A stretch of 64,000 nucleotides of DNA from Cephalopachus bancanus. Lineage: Eukaryota; Chordata; Mammalia; Primates; Tarsiidae. The position numbers and the translations under genes are program-made. Each line of letters starts with the position of its first letter. The first letter of the stretch is position 1. Shown here in pieces: positions 1-12,054 of this stretch. The notes beneath the pieces are model-generated. The model worked only from the letters and a program-made list of their open reading frames with translations, was not told where the DNA came from and searched no databases. Location of the stretch: assembly GCA_027257055.1 (NCBI GenBank), contig JAPVLO010000007.1, positions 2,108,001 to 2,172,000 of the forward strand, in the 5' to 3' direction.

Positions 1-37
1 AAACCTCATGATATAATCAAAATACTCTAGCCACAAG

Positions 38-2500
38 GATACAAAGCAATGTCCATAATTAACTGTGTTCTCTCCTCTTAACTTGCATAGAAAGAAGGAC
101 CTTCTTTTTGTACTTGTAAAAAATGGACTTAGCGACTTTAAGATTTCATATATTTTGATTTCTGAAAAAATGCAGTGTGTAGTCTTAAATACTATGGGCT
201 TGCCTAATTCAATTCAGGAAAGAGGTAAACTAGATTCTTAAGTTGCAGTTAAATGGTTTGAGTTTTTATCTATTCATGGAGCCTTCAACCTATCTTCTTT
301 AATTCTGACTCTTTGACCTTTGATCTAGATTCATTTCCCTTGATAATTAGAAAACAGCCTCCAATTAAGCACAGATGGAAGTAATATACAGATATTTCCC
401 TTTAAGCTTAATGATTTCTATTGCCCATAAAAGCATTCCTCAGGCAAGAAAAATCTAGAGCAGGTTTTCTGACTTATCTGGAGTCTTACCAGGCTGTATT
501 CCCTGTGATAACAAAATGATCACACCGTATTCCATTATGTATTACATCAAAAGGCATCCAACATGTATGTTTGTGTTTTCTCTTTAACATCACTTGATAG
601 TGAGTGCCAAAATGTACATTTGTGTTTTCACATAAATGCCACTGGGAACATCTAAGGCTTTCTTCCAGCTTCAGTCAAAGGCAATTTGGCAATCTTAATT
701 TTTAATGAAAGTGTTGTACCTACCTCTAAATACATAAATAGATAAATAAATAGATAAGGGAAATATGAGTGTGTTAGACTCAGTAGTCTGTAATTTATAC
801 TGTTTCAGTGGGTGGATCTATCCTGTCAGTGACAAATGCAGAAAAATCTGGTAGGTTTATTAATTTTCTTTTTTTGGCTATACTTTAAAGAGACTCTGGT
901 ATCTTCTTGGTCAAACTGGTCTCATTCCTTGAGAGTTTTTCACCTTTGACCCAAACTCAGATTCTTGAGGCAATTAGAAAACAGCAAACAATAAAGCCCA
1001 GAAGTAAACACACAGGTATTTCTCCTTAATGCTAATAATATATATTGCCAGTGGAGCATTCTAGTATACAAACCATGTTTCCATGAGGGACACTTTTCTT
1101 TCCTTACAGCTTTTCTTGGAGAAGTAACTTTTCTGTGTGGTTTTAAAAATTTGAGCTAACAAGTTTGTTTGGGGTTTCACATATTTCCATCCATGAAACA
1201 ATACAATATATAGTCATAAATACTATGGGTTTACCTAAATTAATTCCATAATGAAATAATCTAAATTCTTAATCTGCAGTGAGAGTAAAGGGCATAAGTT
1301 TTTAACTCTCCATGGAGGCTTGAACCAATCTTCATTTCTTCTGCCTTTTGCACCTTTGACTTAGATTCAACCTCCTGAGGTAATTAGGTACAGCCTCCAA
1401 CTAAGCCCAAGAGTAGTTTAATGCAAGCATTTCTTCTAAACCTAGTGAGCTCAATTGCCTACTGTACTACTTTTGTGGCATGGAAATTCAAGAACATGTT
1501 TTAGAATTTGCTTGAGTCTAACCATGCTTTGTTCTCAAAACTGGCACCAATTATCACACCACATTCCATTATGTATTACATCAAAAGACATCCAACATGT
1601 ACATTTGTGTTTTCTCTTTAATGACACTTGGAACATCTGAGGTTTTCTTTCAGTTTCCTTCAAAGGAAATTTGGCAATCTTCTTTACTTGTAAAAGTAAT
1701 TTTCTGACTTCCAAAGGCACAAATAGCTAAATAAATAAATAATGAGCAAATTTAAAAATAAATGTAAAGGACAAAAGAGTGTGGTGTTAAGCTCATTTCT
1801 TTATATGACAAACTGTATGAATGGGTGGGTCCATCTGCCACTTGATGACAAATAAAGGAAAACCTGGTTAGTTTATTTATTTTTCTTCTTACTATGCTTT
1901 AAAGTAATCAGAATATCTTCTATGCCAAACTCTTACCTAGAGTGAAGCTACACAGATAACATGGAGAATTCAGATAATTAGCATCAACGTAGGTTTGTAC
2001 AGAACTTTGCCACATTCTGATGAATGCAGTATCTATCACTGGGCAACTTGTCTTTGAGGAAAGAAGAGAAAAACTATCTTTTAAATTGCATGTTGCTAAA
2101 GTGCTTCCTTGTGTCAACCTCCATGATATTATTTTAACATTCTCTCTCCCAGAATAGAAACCATGTTTCCATAAGTGACTGTGTTCTTTCCTCATTCTAG
2201 GGAGAATTTTGTGTGTGTGTGTCCTTTTACAAAAACTGACCTAGCAACATTGTTTGGGTTTTCATATATTATAATTCCTTCAACAATGCAATGTGTAGTT
2301 TTAAATTATTTGGGCTTGCCTAAATTAATTTTGGGAGTGAAATTATCTTGGGCTTAAAGCTGCAGCTAGAGTAAAGGGCAGGTGTTTTAAACCCTTCATA
2401 AAACCTTGAGTCTATCTCCTCTTCTTCTCAGATTTTAAACTTTGACCTAGATCAGCCTACTGAGGTAATTAGGAATCAGCCTCTGATTAAGCCCAGAAAT
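38..2500 (+). repeat. Array units A1, B1 and truncated C1
   Basis: A1 is about 38-1063, B1 about 1064-2151, and C1 begins at 2152. Unit starts were set at the recurring 'gatacaaagcatgtttcc' block. C1 is cut at about 2500: its 'aagcccagaaata' runs straight into the A-type 'tttacttccagaaaaatgg', so roughly 0.8 kb that other copies have is missing and C1 is fused to the next A unit. Confidence 0.8.
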
Positions 2501-2772
2501 ATGTATCTCTTTTTACTTCCAGAAAAATGGACTTAGTGACTTTGTTTGGTGTTTCACATTTGGTATTTCAATCTTTTAAACAATGCAATGTATAGTCATA
2601 AATACTATGATCTTTCCTAATTTAATTCAGGAATGAAATAAACTATAGCCTTAAGCTGAAGTTAACGGGCTTACGTTTTTAATTATTCATGGAGACTTCA
2701 GCTTATTTTCATTCATTCTGACTCTTTGACCTTCTACCTAGATTCAGTTTACTGAGGTAACTTGGAAACAGT
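2501..2772 (+). repeat. Array unit A2, left part
   Basis: A-type sequence between the C1/A2 deletion junction and the left end of provirus ERV1. Its last bases CAGT (2769-2772) are repeated at 7537-7540 on the other side of the provirus. Joining the two flanks restores an uninterrupted array unit across the words 'aattaggaaacag' and 'cctccaattaag'. Confidence 0.8.
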
Positions 2773-3250
2773 TGTTATAGCCGAACCATGAGAAATGAAA
2801 ATTACCAGCACACCAGGTTCAAATTTCTAGCTCTTTAATAGCACGTAGTTAAGAATAGGCTCACACCAAGAAAACTCTCAATACTGAGTGGAGTCATCAA
2901 GAAGTTTATAAAGGCAAAATCCGTAAGTGGGCTACATAGGGGATGAGGGTGCAAGGAACTGAAAACAAAAGGAACAATCTCTTGGATTTCAGTTTACAAG
3001 GCATACAATTGCACAGAACTTGTGACTAGGGAGTTTTCAAATGGTCAGCAAGAATGGTCAACGGGAACAGCTCAGGGGAACAAGGCTGTGGGGTCTATGG
3101 TCATGGGAACATTATAATAATCACATGTATACACTGGGGGGGTCATTTTTAGGTCAGGCAGACAGCTAAGATGGAGGATTTTAACAAAATGGAGTTACTT
3201 ATGTCAAGCAAGCTATTATAACCATTTTAGATATTTTATTAGATATTTCA
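2773..3250 (-). repeat. ERV1 3' LTR
   Basis: A 478-bp LTR on the - strand. On the + strand it starts TGTTATAGCC and ends GATATTTCA. It pairs with 7062-7536 along its whole length. A TATA-like stretch (reverse complement of 'tttataaaggcaaaatcc', near 2910) and an ATTAAA-type polyadenylation signal (near 2834-2842) fit promoter and RNA-end functions. Confidence 0.88.
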
Positions 3251-3262
3251 TTCCCCTCTTTT
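3251..3262 (-). other. Polypurine tract of ERV1
   Basis: The - strand reads AAAAGAGGGGAA directly upstream of the 3' LTR. This is the expected primer for plus-strand DNA synthesis in retroviruses. Confidence 0.8.
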
Positions 3263-3529
3263 AGTTGTACATGAATCAATTCATTGACTCATAGGTTATG
3301 GGTATGGAATTATAATAAGTGCTTACATGCATAAATTTTACAGAATTGATTTGTAGTTTTACAAAGTTAATAATCCAGGTTAATATACACAGTTTTATAA
3401 GCAAACTGAGGAAGAAGAGGATAAATGGGAACCAGGGGTTCCAGTTATTTAGGGTCCCTGGCCACTGCAGCACAATTGATGGAGTGAGCTGATGGAGTTA
3501 TGTTAGTTTCCATGGCTCTTCGGACTCGT
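3263..3529 (-). other. ERV1 untranslated stretch where env would be expected
   Basis: Only about 270 bp separate the end of the integrase remnant from the polypurine tract. No surface or transmembrane envelope motif is visible in any frame, and the stretch is far too short for an envelope gene. Confidence 0.65.
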
Positions 3530-5275
3530 GTGTGGTGAATTCAGGCCAGTATTCTGTCAATTTTGAGTGCTGTTGGAGTGGTGATGATGATAAAGGGTAT
3601 CTTCCAAGCAGGAGTTAGTACAAGGCATGGAAGATGGAGTGGGTAAAACAACATGAATAACAGAGTGGACAGTAGCCTGAACCTGCTGGAGGGACTGAAG
3701 ATATTTTTAGCAAAGATTGATTAGTAATTTTTTCTAGGATGAGATTCTGTAACCACGGGTCCAAAGAAGAGTTAAAGGTAAAATGTTTACCTATTTTTTT
3801 TTTACTGGCTTTTATTATTAATTTGGTTAAAGTAGATTTTAAAGTCCGGTTCTTGCATTTTACCTGTCTAGAGTTGTGGTTGGTAAGCACAATGTAATTT
3901 CCAGTTAATGTTTAGTGCTTTATTAGCCAACTATACTATGGACAAGGTAAAGGTAGGACTATTATTAGAGCCAATAGAGAGGGAAAGCTCAGACCTAGGA
4001 ATAATTTTAGTTAACAAAAACCTTATAACTGTAAGTGTGGTTTAATTTTTTGTGGCAAAGATTTCCATTCAACCTGAAAAAGTGTTTATAAAAACCAGCA
4101 GGTATTGATAACCAGCATGAGGGGTTTTTACCTCAGTAAAGTCCCCTTCCCATGTTTCTCCAGGGCTTAGTACCCAGGCCCTGATACCATTTGGTGGTCT
4201 TGGTTCTTGTTTGGCATTTACTTGCACATAAGCTAGACACAGTGCAGTGACTGTGGGAGTGAGGCTTTTTAAGTTTTGAATGTAGTAATACTGGTTTAGC
4301 ATCTCAGTTAATTTAGTCCTGTCACCTCTGGAGTGTTTGATTTCTAGTGTCTCTTGCAATGTATGATGGTTATTTCTTTGGGGAGCCATAGAGCCTCCAG
4401 AAGGGCTAAAATTTGTGCTTGACATCCAGTGACCAGAGGCTTCCCAGAACAGTGTCTTTACAGTGTGGGGAATTGTTAAGATCAAGTTTTGACCAAAAGT
4501 CAGTTTGTCTGCCTTCTTAACCAGTATTGCAGTATTGGTGATGGCTCAAAGACAGTATGGCTAATCAGAAGCCACTGGAACCAGACTTTCTGACAAGTAA
4601 GCCATAGGTTGTTTCCAGGGTTCTAAGATCTGGGTAAGAACCCCTTTCACGATTTCCTGCTGTTCATGAACAAACAAATAAAAAGACTTGGTAACATCTG
4701 GGAGAGCTAAAGCTGGGGCTTGAATAAGAGCCATTTTTAACTGCTGGAATGCTTGTTCCTTAGTAGCAGTCTATTTCAGGGGCTGATCCTCTGCAGTGAC
4801 TGTGTACAGAAACTGGCAATTTCAGCAAATCCTGGGATCCACAGCTGGCAATACCCCCAGGAATTCTCTCTCCTGTTTCTTTGTGGTTGGCATGGGAATT
4901 TGAAGAATGGCATTTTTCCAGGCTGAAGTCAGGGCTTGCTTGCCCCTTTTTAGCCAGTATTCCAGGCAGGAAACTTCAGTTGAGTAGAGCTGACACACGG
5001 TAGCCCAAGTCTTGGAGGAGCTGTAACAGAGCCTTAGTACCTTTTAAATAAGTGTCCAAGTTTGCAGTCACAAGTAAGAGATGATTTACATACTGGAGTA
5101 AAGTACATTCAGGATGTAAGGCATGGAACCCTGACGAATCCTCTTTACAAGTTTTCTTGAAAAGGGTTGGGGAGTTCTTGAAACTTTGTGGTACCTGGGT
5201 CCAAGTTAGCTGGCTGGTGTCCCCCAAGTCAGGATCTGTTTATTCAAAAGCAAAAATAGGTTGGCATGACCAAAG
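3530..5275 (-). pseudogene. ERV1 pol remnant (RT, RNase H region, integrase)
   Basis: A broken pol gene on the - strand. The reverse-transcriptase part (about 4976-5270) reads 'QLTWTQVPQSFKNSPTLF' and then LLQYVNH, where an active enzyme has Y-V-D-D, so the catalytic aspartates are lost. The RNase H region (about 4486-4975) is broken by stops. Integrase is best preserved at 4069-4485, with 'GDFTEVKTPHAGYQYLLVF'. The first catalytic Asp is in DFTE. The C-terminal GPY/F-like region lies near 3540-3600. Several stops and frameshifts make the gene dead. The N-terminal fingers of RT and the whole protease are absent by deletion. Confidence 0.85.
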
Positions 5276-5277
5276 GG

Positions 5278-7042
5278 TCACCAGTGGAGGGCAGGACCAA
5301 AACTGACTTTGGTCCTCTGTCTTTGAGCAGTGAGGGCAATTTTTTTTACCCAGTGACCCAGCTTTTTATAATATTCACATTGATTCTTGGCTAGCTGGAT
5401 GCGTCCAGTTTCCTTTAGTCCTTTTTTAGTTTCTCTCTTAGTTTTACATGCCAGCTTTGAGTCAGGTTGGGAGGTCTGGATGGCAGCAACTAGTACTTCT
5501 GTTTGCTGTTTTGTTGTTCTGTGCCTTTTCTTGTTTTCTTGTTTCTGTTTCTTATATTGGTTATCAAAAACCTTCTGAGCTACCTTGAGTAGCTGAGAAA
5601 TGTTTATTCCTGTGAAACTTTCAAGCCTCTGCAACTTTCTCCAGATGTCAGGAGCCACCTGAGCCACAAAAGCCAAATTGATAACCCAAGCATTCTTGGG
5701 TGCCGAGGGGTAAAATGGGGTATTCTGTATAGGTACAGAATGTCTCCTGAAGATGTTCTAGAAACGCCTCCAGTGACTCCTTGGGACCCTGAATCATCTC
5801 AGTAGTTTTAGAAAGATTAGTAGGTTTTGGACTGCTCCCTTTAAGTCAGCTAATAGAATCTGGTGATAAGTTTTTAATGCCCTGGACCCTGCTGAGGTAT
5901 TGGGGTCCCAGTCTGGGCAAGAGGGGGTAAAAACCTCCTTTAACATTTCCTAACTTTTTTCCTTTGTTCTAGCTGCTGAGGCCTGTACAGACTTTTTAGC
6001 CTCAGCTGTAATGTGTTCTGGCTTTTCAGAAGTAAATAGGGTTAAAAAAGAGCTGTTGGCAATCATGCCAGGTGGGACGATGAGTGCACATGATTGATTT
6101 TGCCAGGGAGGTTAAAACCTATGGCAGATTTTGGCAAGATTTTATTCTCTTGAGAAACAGGTAAAACAAGTTTTTCTTGAAGAGTTAGCCAGGGTTTTTT
6201 GTATACAGCACTCTGTTTTTAAGTTAGAAGCTCTGTTTCTGTATAGTGTGGTTTACGGGAAGGGTTCTGAGTTGTAAGAGCACATAGTTTTACCCATGGA
6301 GGGGGTTTGGGACTAAATTTAACCATTGGTTGATATAGGGAAACTGATCAGGATAATCAGGGGTCCCTGCAACGACCTTTTAAACAGACTAACATGAACA
6401 TTCAAAGACTCTGTAGAGGGTTAACTAACATTAAATGCAGGTCAATTTATTCTATAGAGGATCCAGAGTCCACCTTTTGAAAGGCAGACACCATAGTCCT
6501 CAGTAAATATAACAGAGACATTTTTTAATATACAGTCCAGAGGGCTGACAGGTCATGAATTCTGTGAACCTATAACAAACAATGAGCAAACAACAAGCAA
6601 ACAGTTAAAATACACAGTTAAAACATACTGACAGGCAGGGCGTGTCTGGACCAAGTCAGAAGAGTTATGGATCCGTGGAACAACCTCAGGGCAAAAAACC
6701 AGAGGATTCTATTCAGCCAACATTTTGGCCTAAATGAATAGTGTCCAAAGAGCAGCCTAATGAATAGTGTCCAAAGGTCATGACTCTCTTACACAGAATT
6801 GTGGCCACAAACAGAGCAATACAGATTTTTACTGGTAAACAGAACAAATTCTTACCTTCTAGGAGAATGCAGATGGACTCAGGAGTTTTTGAGGTGAGAG
6901 GAAATCAGTGGTCATTCCTTCTCCCTCCGAGTCAGATGAGAGGTTATGGGGTCCTGGAATGATTCAGGGGGTACCTCTCCTATAACTTCTTCGTCAAGCT
7001 GGGGAGAACTGGAGTGAAGCCACCTCCTAAGGTTGGCAACAT
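5278..7042 (-). pseudogene. ERV1 gag remnant and leader
   Basis: The - strand carries a decayed gag gene. The clearest part (5278-5676) encodes the C-terminal end of capsid ('APDIWRKLQRLESFTGINIS'), a charged lysine/glutamine-rich stretch, and a nucleocapsid remnant CEYYKKLGHWVKKI. In that remnant two of the metal ligands of the CCHC zinc knuckle are replaced (Y and I for Cys). Farther upstream (about 5,700-6,900) the frame is broken many times. The last few hundred bases before 7,042 are untranslated leader. The true start codon cannot be placed. Confidence 0.75.
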
Positions 7043-7059
7043 TCTCGCTGGGGCCTCCA
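7043..7059 (-). other. ERV1 primer-binding site, tRNA-Thr type
   Basis: The + strand reads 'tctcgctggggcctcca', the 3' end of a vertebrate tRNA-Thr including CCA. The - strand is therefore complementary to that tRNA. It lies two bases from the 5' LTR, as expected for a retroviral PBS. Confidence 0.85.
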
Positions 7060-7061
7060 AA

Positions 7062-7536
7062 TGTTATTACTGAACCACGAGAAAGGAAAATCACCAGCAC
7101 TCCGGGTTCAAATTTTGAGTCCTTTAATAGCACGTGGTTAAGAATAGGCTCACACCAAGAAAGCCCTCGATACTGAGTGGAATCAGCAAGAAGATTATAA
7201 AGGCAAAATCCACAAGTGGGCTACATAGCAAGGGGTGAGGGTGCAAGGAACTAAAAACAAAAGGAACAATCTCTTGGATTTCAGTTAACAAGGCATACAA
7301 TTACACAGAACTTGTAACTAGGGAGTTTTCAAATGGTCAGCAAGAACAGTCAGTGTGAACAGCTCAGGGGAACAAGGCTGTGGGTCTGTGTTCATGGGAA
7401 TGCTACAAAAATCACATGTATACACGGGTCATTTTTAGGTCAGGCAGACAGCTAAGATGAAGGATTTTAACAAAATGGAATTACTTATGTCAAGCAAGCT
7501 ATTATAACCATTTAAGATATTTTATTAGATATTTCA
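7062..7536 (-). repeat. ERV1 5' LTR
   Basis: A 475-bp partner of the LTR at 2773-3250, diverged by scattered substitutions and small indels. On the + strand it starts TGTTATTACTG and ends GATATTTCA, followed by the TSD CAGT. Confidence 0.88.
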
Positions 7537-10062
7537 CAGTCTCCAAGTAAACACAGAGAAAGGTAACATGCAGGTGTATCCTCTTAAGCCTAATTATCTT
7601 CATTGACCAACAAAGTGCTCTTTGGTCAAGAGAAAACCACAGCAGGTTTTCTGACATATCTAGAATCCCACCATGCTGTATTCCCTGAGCTGACAAAAAT
7701 GATCACACCATTTTCCATTACTACATTCAGTGTCTGCCAACATGTACATTTGTGTTTTCAGTTAAATGCCACTGGAAACATCTAAGACTTTCTTCCAGCT
7801 TCTGTCAAAGGAAATTTGGCAATCTCCATTCTTTGTGAAAATGGTGTAGTTACTTCCAAATACATAAATAGATAAATAAATAGATAAGGGAAAAATGAGT
7901 GTGCTGTTAGGCTCAGTGGCCTGTAATTCATACTGTTTCTATGGATGGATCTTTCCAATCAGTGGCAAATACAGGAAAATCTGGTTAGTTTATTAATTTT
8001 CTTTTCCTAGCTACATTTTAAAGAACTCTGATAGTTTTTGGCCAAACTAGTCTCATTCCTTCAGAGTCTTTTACCTTTGACCAAGACTCAGCCTCCTGAG
8101 GCAATTAGAAATCAGCCTGTAATTAAGCCCAGAAGTAGTTAGCACACAGATGGTTCTCCTTAATACTAATAGTATATATTGCCAGCAGAGCATTCTAGTA
8201 TGCAAACCATGTTTCTATAAGGGAATATCTTCTTTCTTCACAGCATTACTTAAAGAAGGAACTATTCTGAGTAATTTTAAATAATTGAGTTGGCAAGTAT
8301 GTTTGGGTTTTCACATATTTCCATCCATGAAACAATCCAATGTGTAGTTATACATAGCATGGGTTTGCCTATTTTTTTACTTTGCTTGAGACCTACCATA
8401 CTGTGTTCTCTGAACTGGCACCAATTATCACACACATTCCGTTATGTATTATGTAAAAGCTTTCAACATTTACATTAGTAGTTCATCTTTAACATCACTT
8501 GAAACATCTAGTTTTCTTTCAGCATCCTTCAAAGACCATTTGGCAATTTCCTTTTATAATAAAAGTAATCTATTTACTTCCAAATACATAAATAGTTAAA
8601 CAAATGAATAAATAATTAAAAGAATGAAGTGTGGTGTAAGACTCATTTGCTTACACAGCAAACTGTTAGAATGACTGGATCCAGCTGCCACTTGGCAACA
8701 AATGAAGAAAAAACCTGGCTAGTTTAATTATTTTTATGTTTGCTGTGCTTTAAAAAAAAATCCGAGTATCTGTTATGCAAAACTCTTACCTAGAGTAAAG
8801 CTACACAGATAATGTGGAGGTCTTCAGCTGATTAGCATCAATGTAGGTTTGTACGAAACTTTGCCACATTCCTTGAATGCACTGTTTACCACTGGGCAGA
8901 ACGTCTGTGGCAAAGAAAGAGAAAAACTACATTTTCAATTACAAGTTGTTAAAAATGCTTCTTCTTTGAGCCCCATTTATAATTCTAACATTCAATACCT
9001 CAGGATACAAAGCATGTTCTCCATTAGGGACTGTGTTCTTTCCTTATAGCTTCCCTAGGGTGAAGAATTTTTGTGTGTACTTTTACAAAAACTGACCAAG
9101 CAAACTTGTTTTTTGGTTTCACATATTTCAGTTCCTTATCCAATGCAATATGTAGGCTGAAACTATTTGGTCTTGCATAGATTAACTCCAGGAATGAAAT
9201 TATCTTGGACTTTGAGGTACAAATAATGTGAAGAGCATAAGTTTTTAACACCTTGTGAAGCATTGAGCCTATCTCCTCTCCTTCTGAGTTTTTAAACTTT
9301 GGCCTGTATCAGTCTCTTGAGGCAATTAGGAATCCCCCTCCAATTAAGCCCAGAAATAGGTTTCATGCAGTTGGTTATCCTTAAGCCTAATTATGTTTCC
9401 CAGCTAAGCACTCTTCTGACAAGGGAACTACAGAGCAGGTTTCGTACTTTGCTGGAGCCTCACTATGCTTTGTTCTCTGAAATGACACAACTGATCATTC
9501 AATATATCATCACTTATGATGCATAGGGTCTAGCAACCTGCACATTTTTGTTTTCCCTTTAACTCGACAGGGAACATCTAAGGTTTTCTTTCTGCTTGCT
9601 TCAAATATAATTTGGCAATTTCCTTTTTTAAAGTGATGTATTTCTTCAAAATATATAAGTAAATAAACAAATAACAAATAAAACAATAACAAATAAAGAG
9701 TGTGGTGTTAGACTCAATAGGTTATATTTCAAACTGAATGGGTGGATCCATCTGCCATATATTGGTATTCAGATACAGAAAAGCTTAGTTTTTTTCTTTT
9801 CTTTTCTCACCATCCTGTAAAATTATCCTGATTTTTGCCTTGCAAAACTCTTATCTAGAGTGAAACTACACAAATAATGTGGAGGCCTTAAGCATGTTAG
9901 CATCAATGGAAGTTCATAGATGACTTTCCCATTTCAAATGAATGCACTGATTAACGCTGAGTAATGTTTCTGGGACAGAAGAAAAACTATGTGTTAACTG
10001 TTGTTGTTAAAATTGCTTCCTATTGAGAGCCCCATGAAGTAAGCATAACATTCTACCCCAAG
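7537..10062 (+). repeat. Array units A2 (rest), B2 (deleted) and C2
   Basis: A2 continues to about 8197. B2 (about 8198-9003) is only ~806 bp because of an internal deletion at about 8371-8380, where 'gggtttgcct' jumps to 'tttgcttgag'. C2 is about 9004-10062. A2 and C2 carry their type markers at 7893 and 9697. Confidence 0.8.
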
Positions 10063-10704
10063 GATACAAAGCATAATGGATTGTGTTTTCTTCTCATAAC
10101 TTGGATTGAAAGAAGGACCTTCTCTTTGTACTTGTACAGAAGTGGACTTAGCACTTTTGTTTGGAGTTTCACGTATTTTGATATCTGAAACAATACAATG
10201 TGAAGTCTTAAGTACTACGGGTTTGTCTAATAAATTCAGGAATGAAATAAATAGCCTTAAGCTGCAGTTAAAGGGCTTGACTTTTAGCTAGTCATGGAAC
10301 TTTCAGCCTATCTTTGTTCATTTCCACTCTTTAACCTTTGACCTAGATTCGGTTTCCCGAGTTAATTAGGAAACAGCCCCAGTTAATCACAGAAGAAGGT
10401 AACATGGATGTGTTTCGCCTTAAGCATAATGATCTCTGTTGCCCAGCAAAGCACTCTTCAGGCAAAAGAAATCCAGAGCAGGTTTTCTGACATAGCTGGA
10501 GTCCCATCATGATGTACTCCCTGAGCTGACAAAAATTATCACACACATTCCATGATTACTATGACTAGCATCTGACAATATGTATGTTTGCGTTTTCAAT
10601 TAAATGCTTCTGGGAACAAGTAAGTCAGCTTCAGTCAAAGGCAATTTGGCAATCTCCTTTCTCTGTGAAAGTGTTGTACTTACTTCAAAATACTAAATAG
10701 ATAC

Positions 10705-10764
<60 letters not shown>

Positions 10765-11843
10765 GAGAAAAATGAATGTGGTGTTAAAATCAATCATCTG
10801 TAATTCATACTGTTTCAGTGAGTGGATCCATCTTGTCAGTGGCAAATACAGAGATAACTGGTTAGTTTATTAATTTTTTGGCTATGTGTTAAAGAAAATC
10901 TTACATCTTCTTGGCCAAATTAATATCATTTCTTCATAGTTTTTCACTGTTGACCAAGATTCAGCCTCTTGAGGCAATTAGGAAACAGCTTCAATTAAGC
11001 CCAGAAGTAGTTAGCCCACCGGTATTTCTCCTCAAACGTATTGTAAATGGAGCATTCAAGAATACAAACCATGTTTCCATAAGGGATCCTCTACTTTCCT
11101 CACAACTTTTCTTGGAGAAGGAATTTTCTGTGTTCTTTTAAAAAACTGACCCAGCATGATTGCTTGGGGTTTCACATATTTTCATCAGTGAAACAATGCA
11201 ATGTGTAGACATGAATACTATAACTTTTCCTAAATTAATTTCATGAGTGAAATGATCCAAATCCTTAAGCTGCAGTTAGAGTAAATGGTATGAGTTTTTA
11301 ACTCTTAGGCCAGTCTTCATTCCTTATGTCTTTTGAGTCTCTTCTCTAAATTCAGCCTCCTGAGGTAATTAGGAAATAGCCCTAAACGAAGCTCAGAAGT
11401 AGGTAATACACAGGTATTTCTTCTAATGCCTAATGAGCTTAATTGCCTAGTGTAGTATTTTGGTGCAAAGGGAACTCAAGAGCATGTTCTAGCCTTTGCT
11501 TGAGTCCAACTGCACTTTGTTCTCTGAATCAGCACCAATTATCACATCATATTCTGTCATGTATTATACAAAACACTTCCAACATACCTATTTGTGTTTT
11601 CCCTTTAATGTCCCTGGGAAGAACTAAGGTTTTCTTTCAGCTTCCTTCCAAGGCACTTTGGCAATCTCTCTGTAAAAGTAATTTTCTTACTTCAAATACA
11701 TAAATAGTTAAATACATAAATAAAAGAAAAAAGAGTGTGAGTGTTAGATGTATTTGTATATATGGCAAACTGTATGTGTGGAATCATCTGCCAAGAAAAA
11801 CGTCATAGAAAAAACTTCATTTTTTAAACTATTTTTTAAAAAA
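10063..11843 (+). repeat. Array unit A3 and left part of B3
   Basis: A3 is about 10063-11059 and B3 begins at about 11060. B3 is cut by an L1 insertion; the 19-bp TSD of that L1 starts at 11825. The microsatellite in A3 has expanded into a long GATA run. Confidence 0.8.
10704..10762 (+). repeat. (GATA)n microsatellite within unit A3
   Basis: About fourteen tandem GATA copies. Other A units hold only 'aaatagataaataaatagat' here, so this is a local expansion of the short repeat present in each unit. Confidence 0.97.
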
Positions 11844-12054
11844 TTATTTATTTATTTTTTATTATGAAGTTGTGGGGTACAGTTAAGGGTTAGGTATACA
11901 ATTGTGTTTCATTCAGGCACCCTGTTGATATGGGGTGTTTCCCCATTCCCAGACAGATATTTGCTACTGTTAATCCCATCTCCTTCCCCCCACCATAGTT
12001 TCCCAGTACTGTCAGTCATTTTCGTATAGTATTGCATTGGATGTTTAAGGTCCA
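11844..12054 (-). other. 3' UTR and A-rich tail of L1-a
   Basis: The reverse complement of the words 'gttgtggggtacagttaagg' marks the 3' end that all the L1 copies in this window share (11,87x, 26,75x, 46,87x, 47,22x and 60,59x). The tail is a T-rich run on the + strand. Confidence 0.85.

Larger units (their letters stand above)
2773..7536 (-). mobile_element. ERV1: defective class I (gammaretrovirus-like) provirus, tRNA-Thr primer type
   Basis: Two related LTRs (2773-3250 and 7062-7536) bracket about 3.8 kb of internal sequence with gag and pol remains on the - strand. The ends are TG...CA, and a 4-bp TSD (CAGT) lies at 2769-2772 and 7537-7540. The primer-binding site matches the 3' end of tRNA-Thr, as in the HERV-T/S71 group of class I elements. 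The order on the - strand is LTR, PBS, gag, truncated pol, polypurine tract, LTR. There is no room for env: integrase ends about 290 bp from the 3' LTR. Protease and the start of reverse transcriptase are also missing, because the nucleocapsid remnant sits almost directly against mid-RT sequence near 5,250-5,280. The element lies within array unit A2. Confidence 0.9.

Noticed and set aside
1455..1720. Short frames recurring in array units
   Set aside because: Similar peptides recur (also near 7603, 11443, 20790, 30026 and 58451) because the DNA repeats. Stops and frameshifts fall at random between copies, so no protein is conserved.
3263..3529. A hidden env gene in ERV1
   Set aside because: The interval between integrase and the polypurine tract is under 300 bp and shows no envelope motif in any frame.
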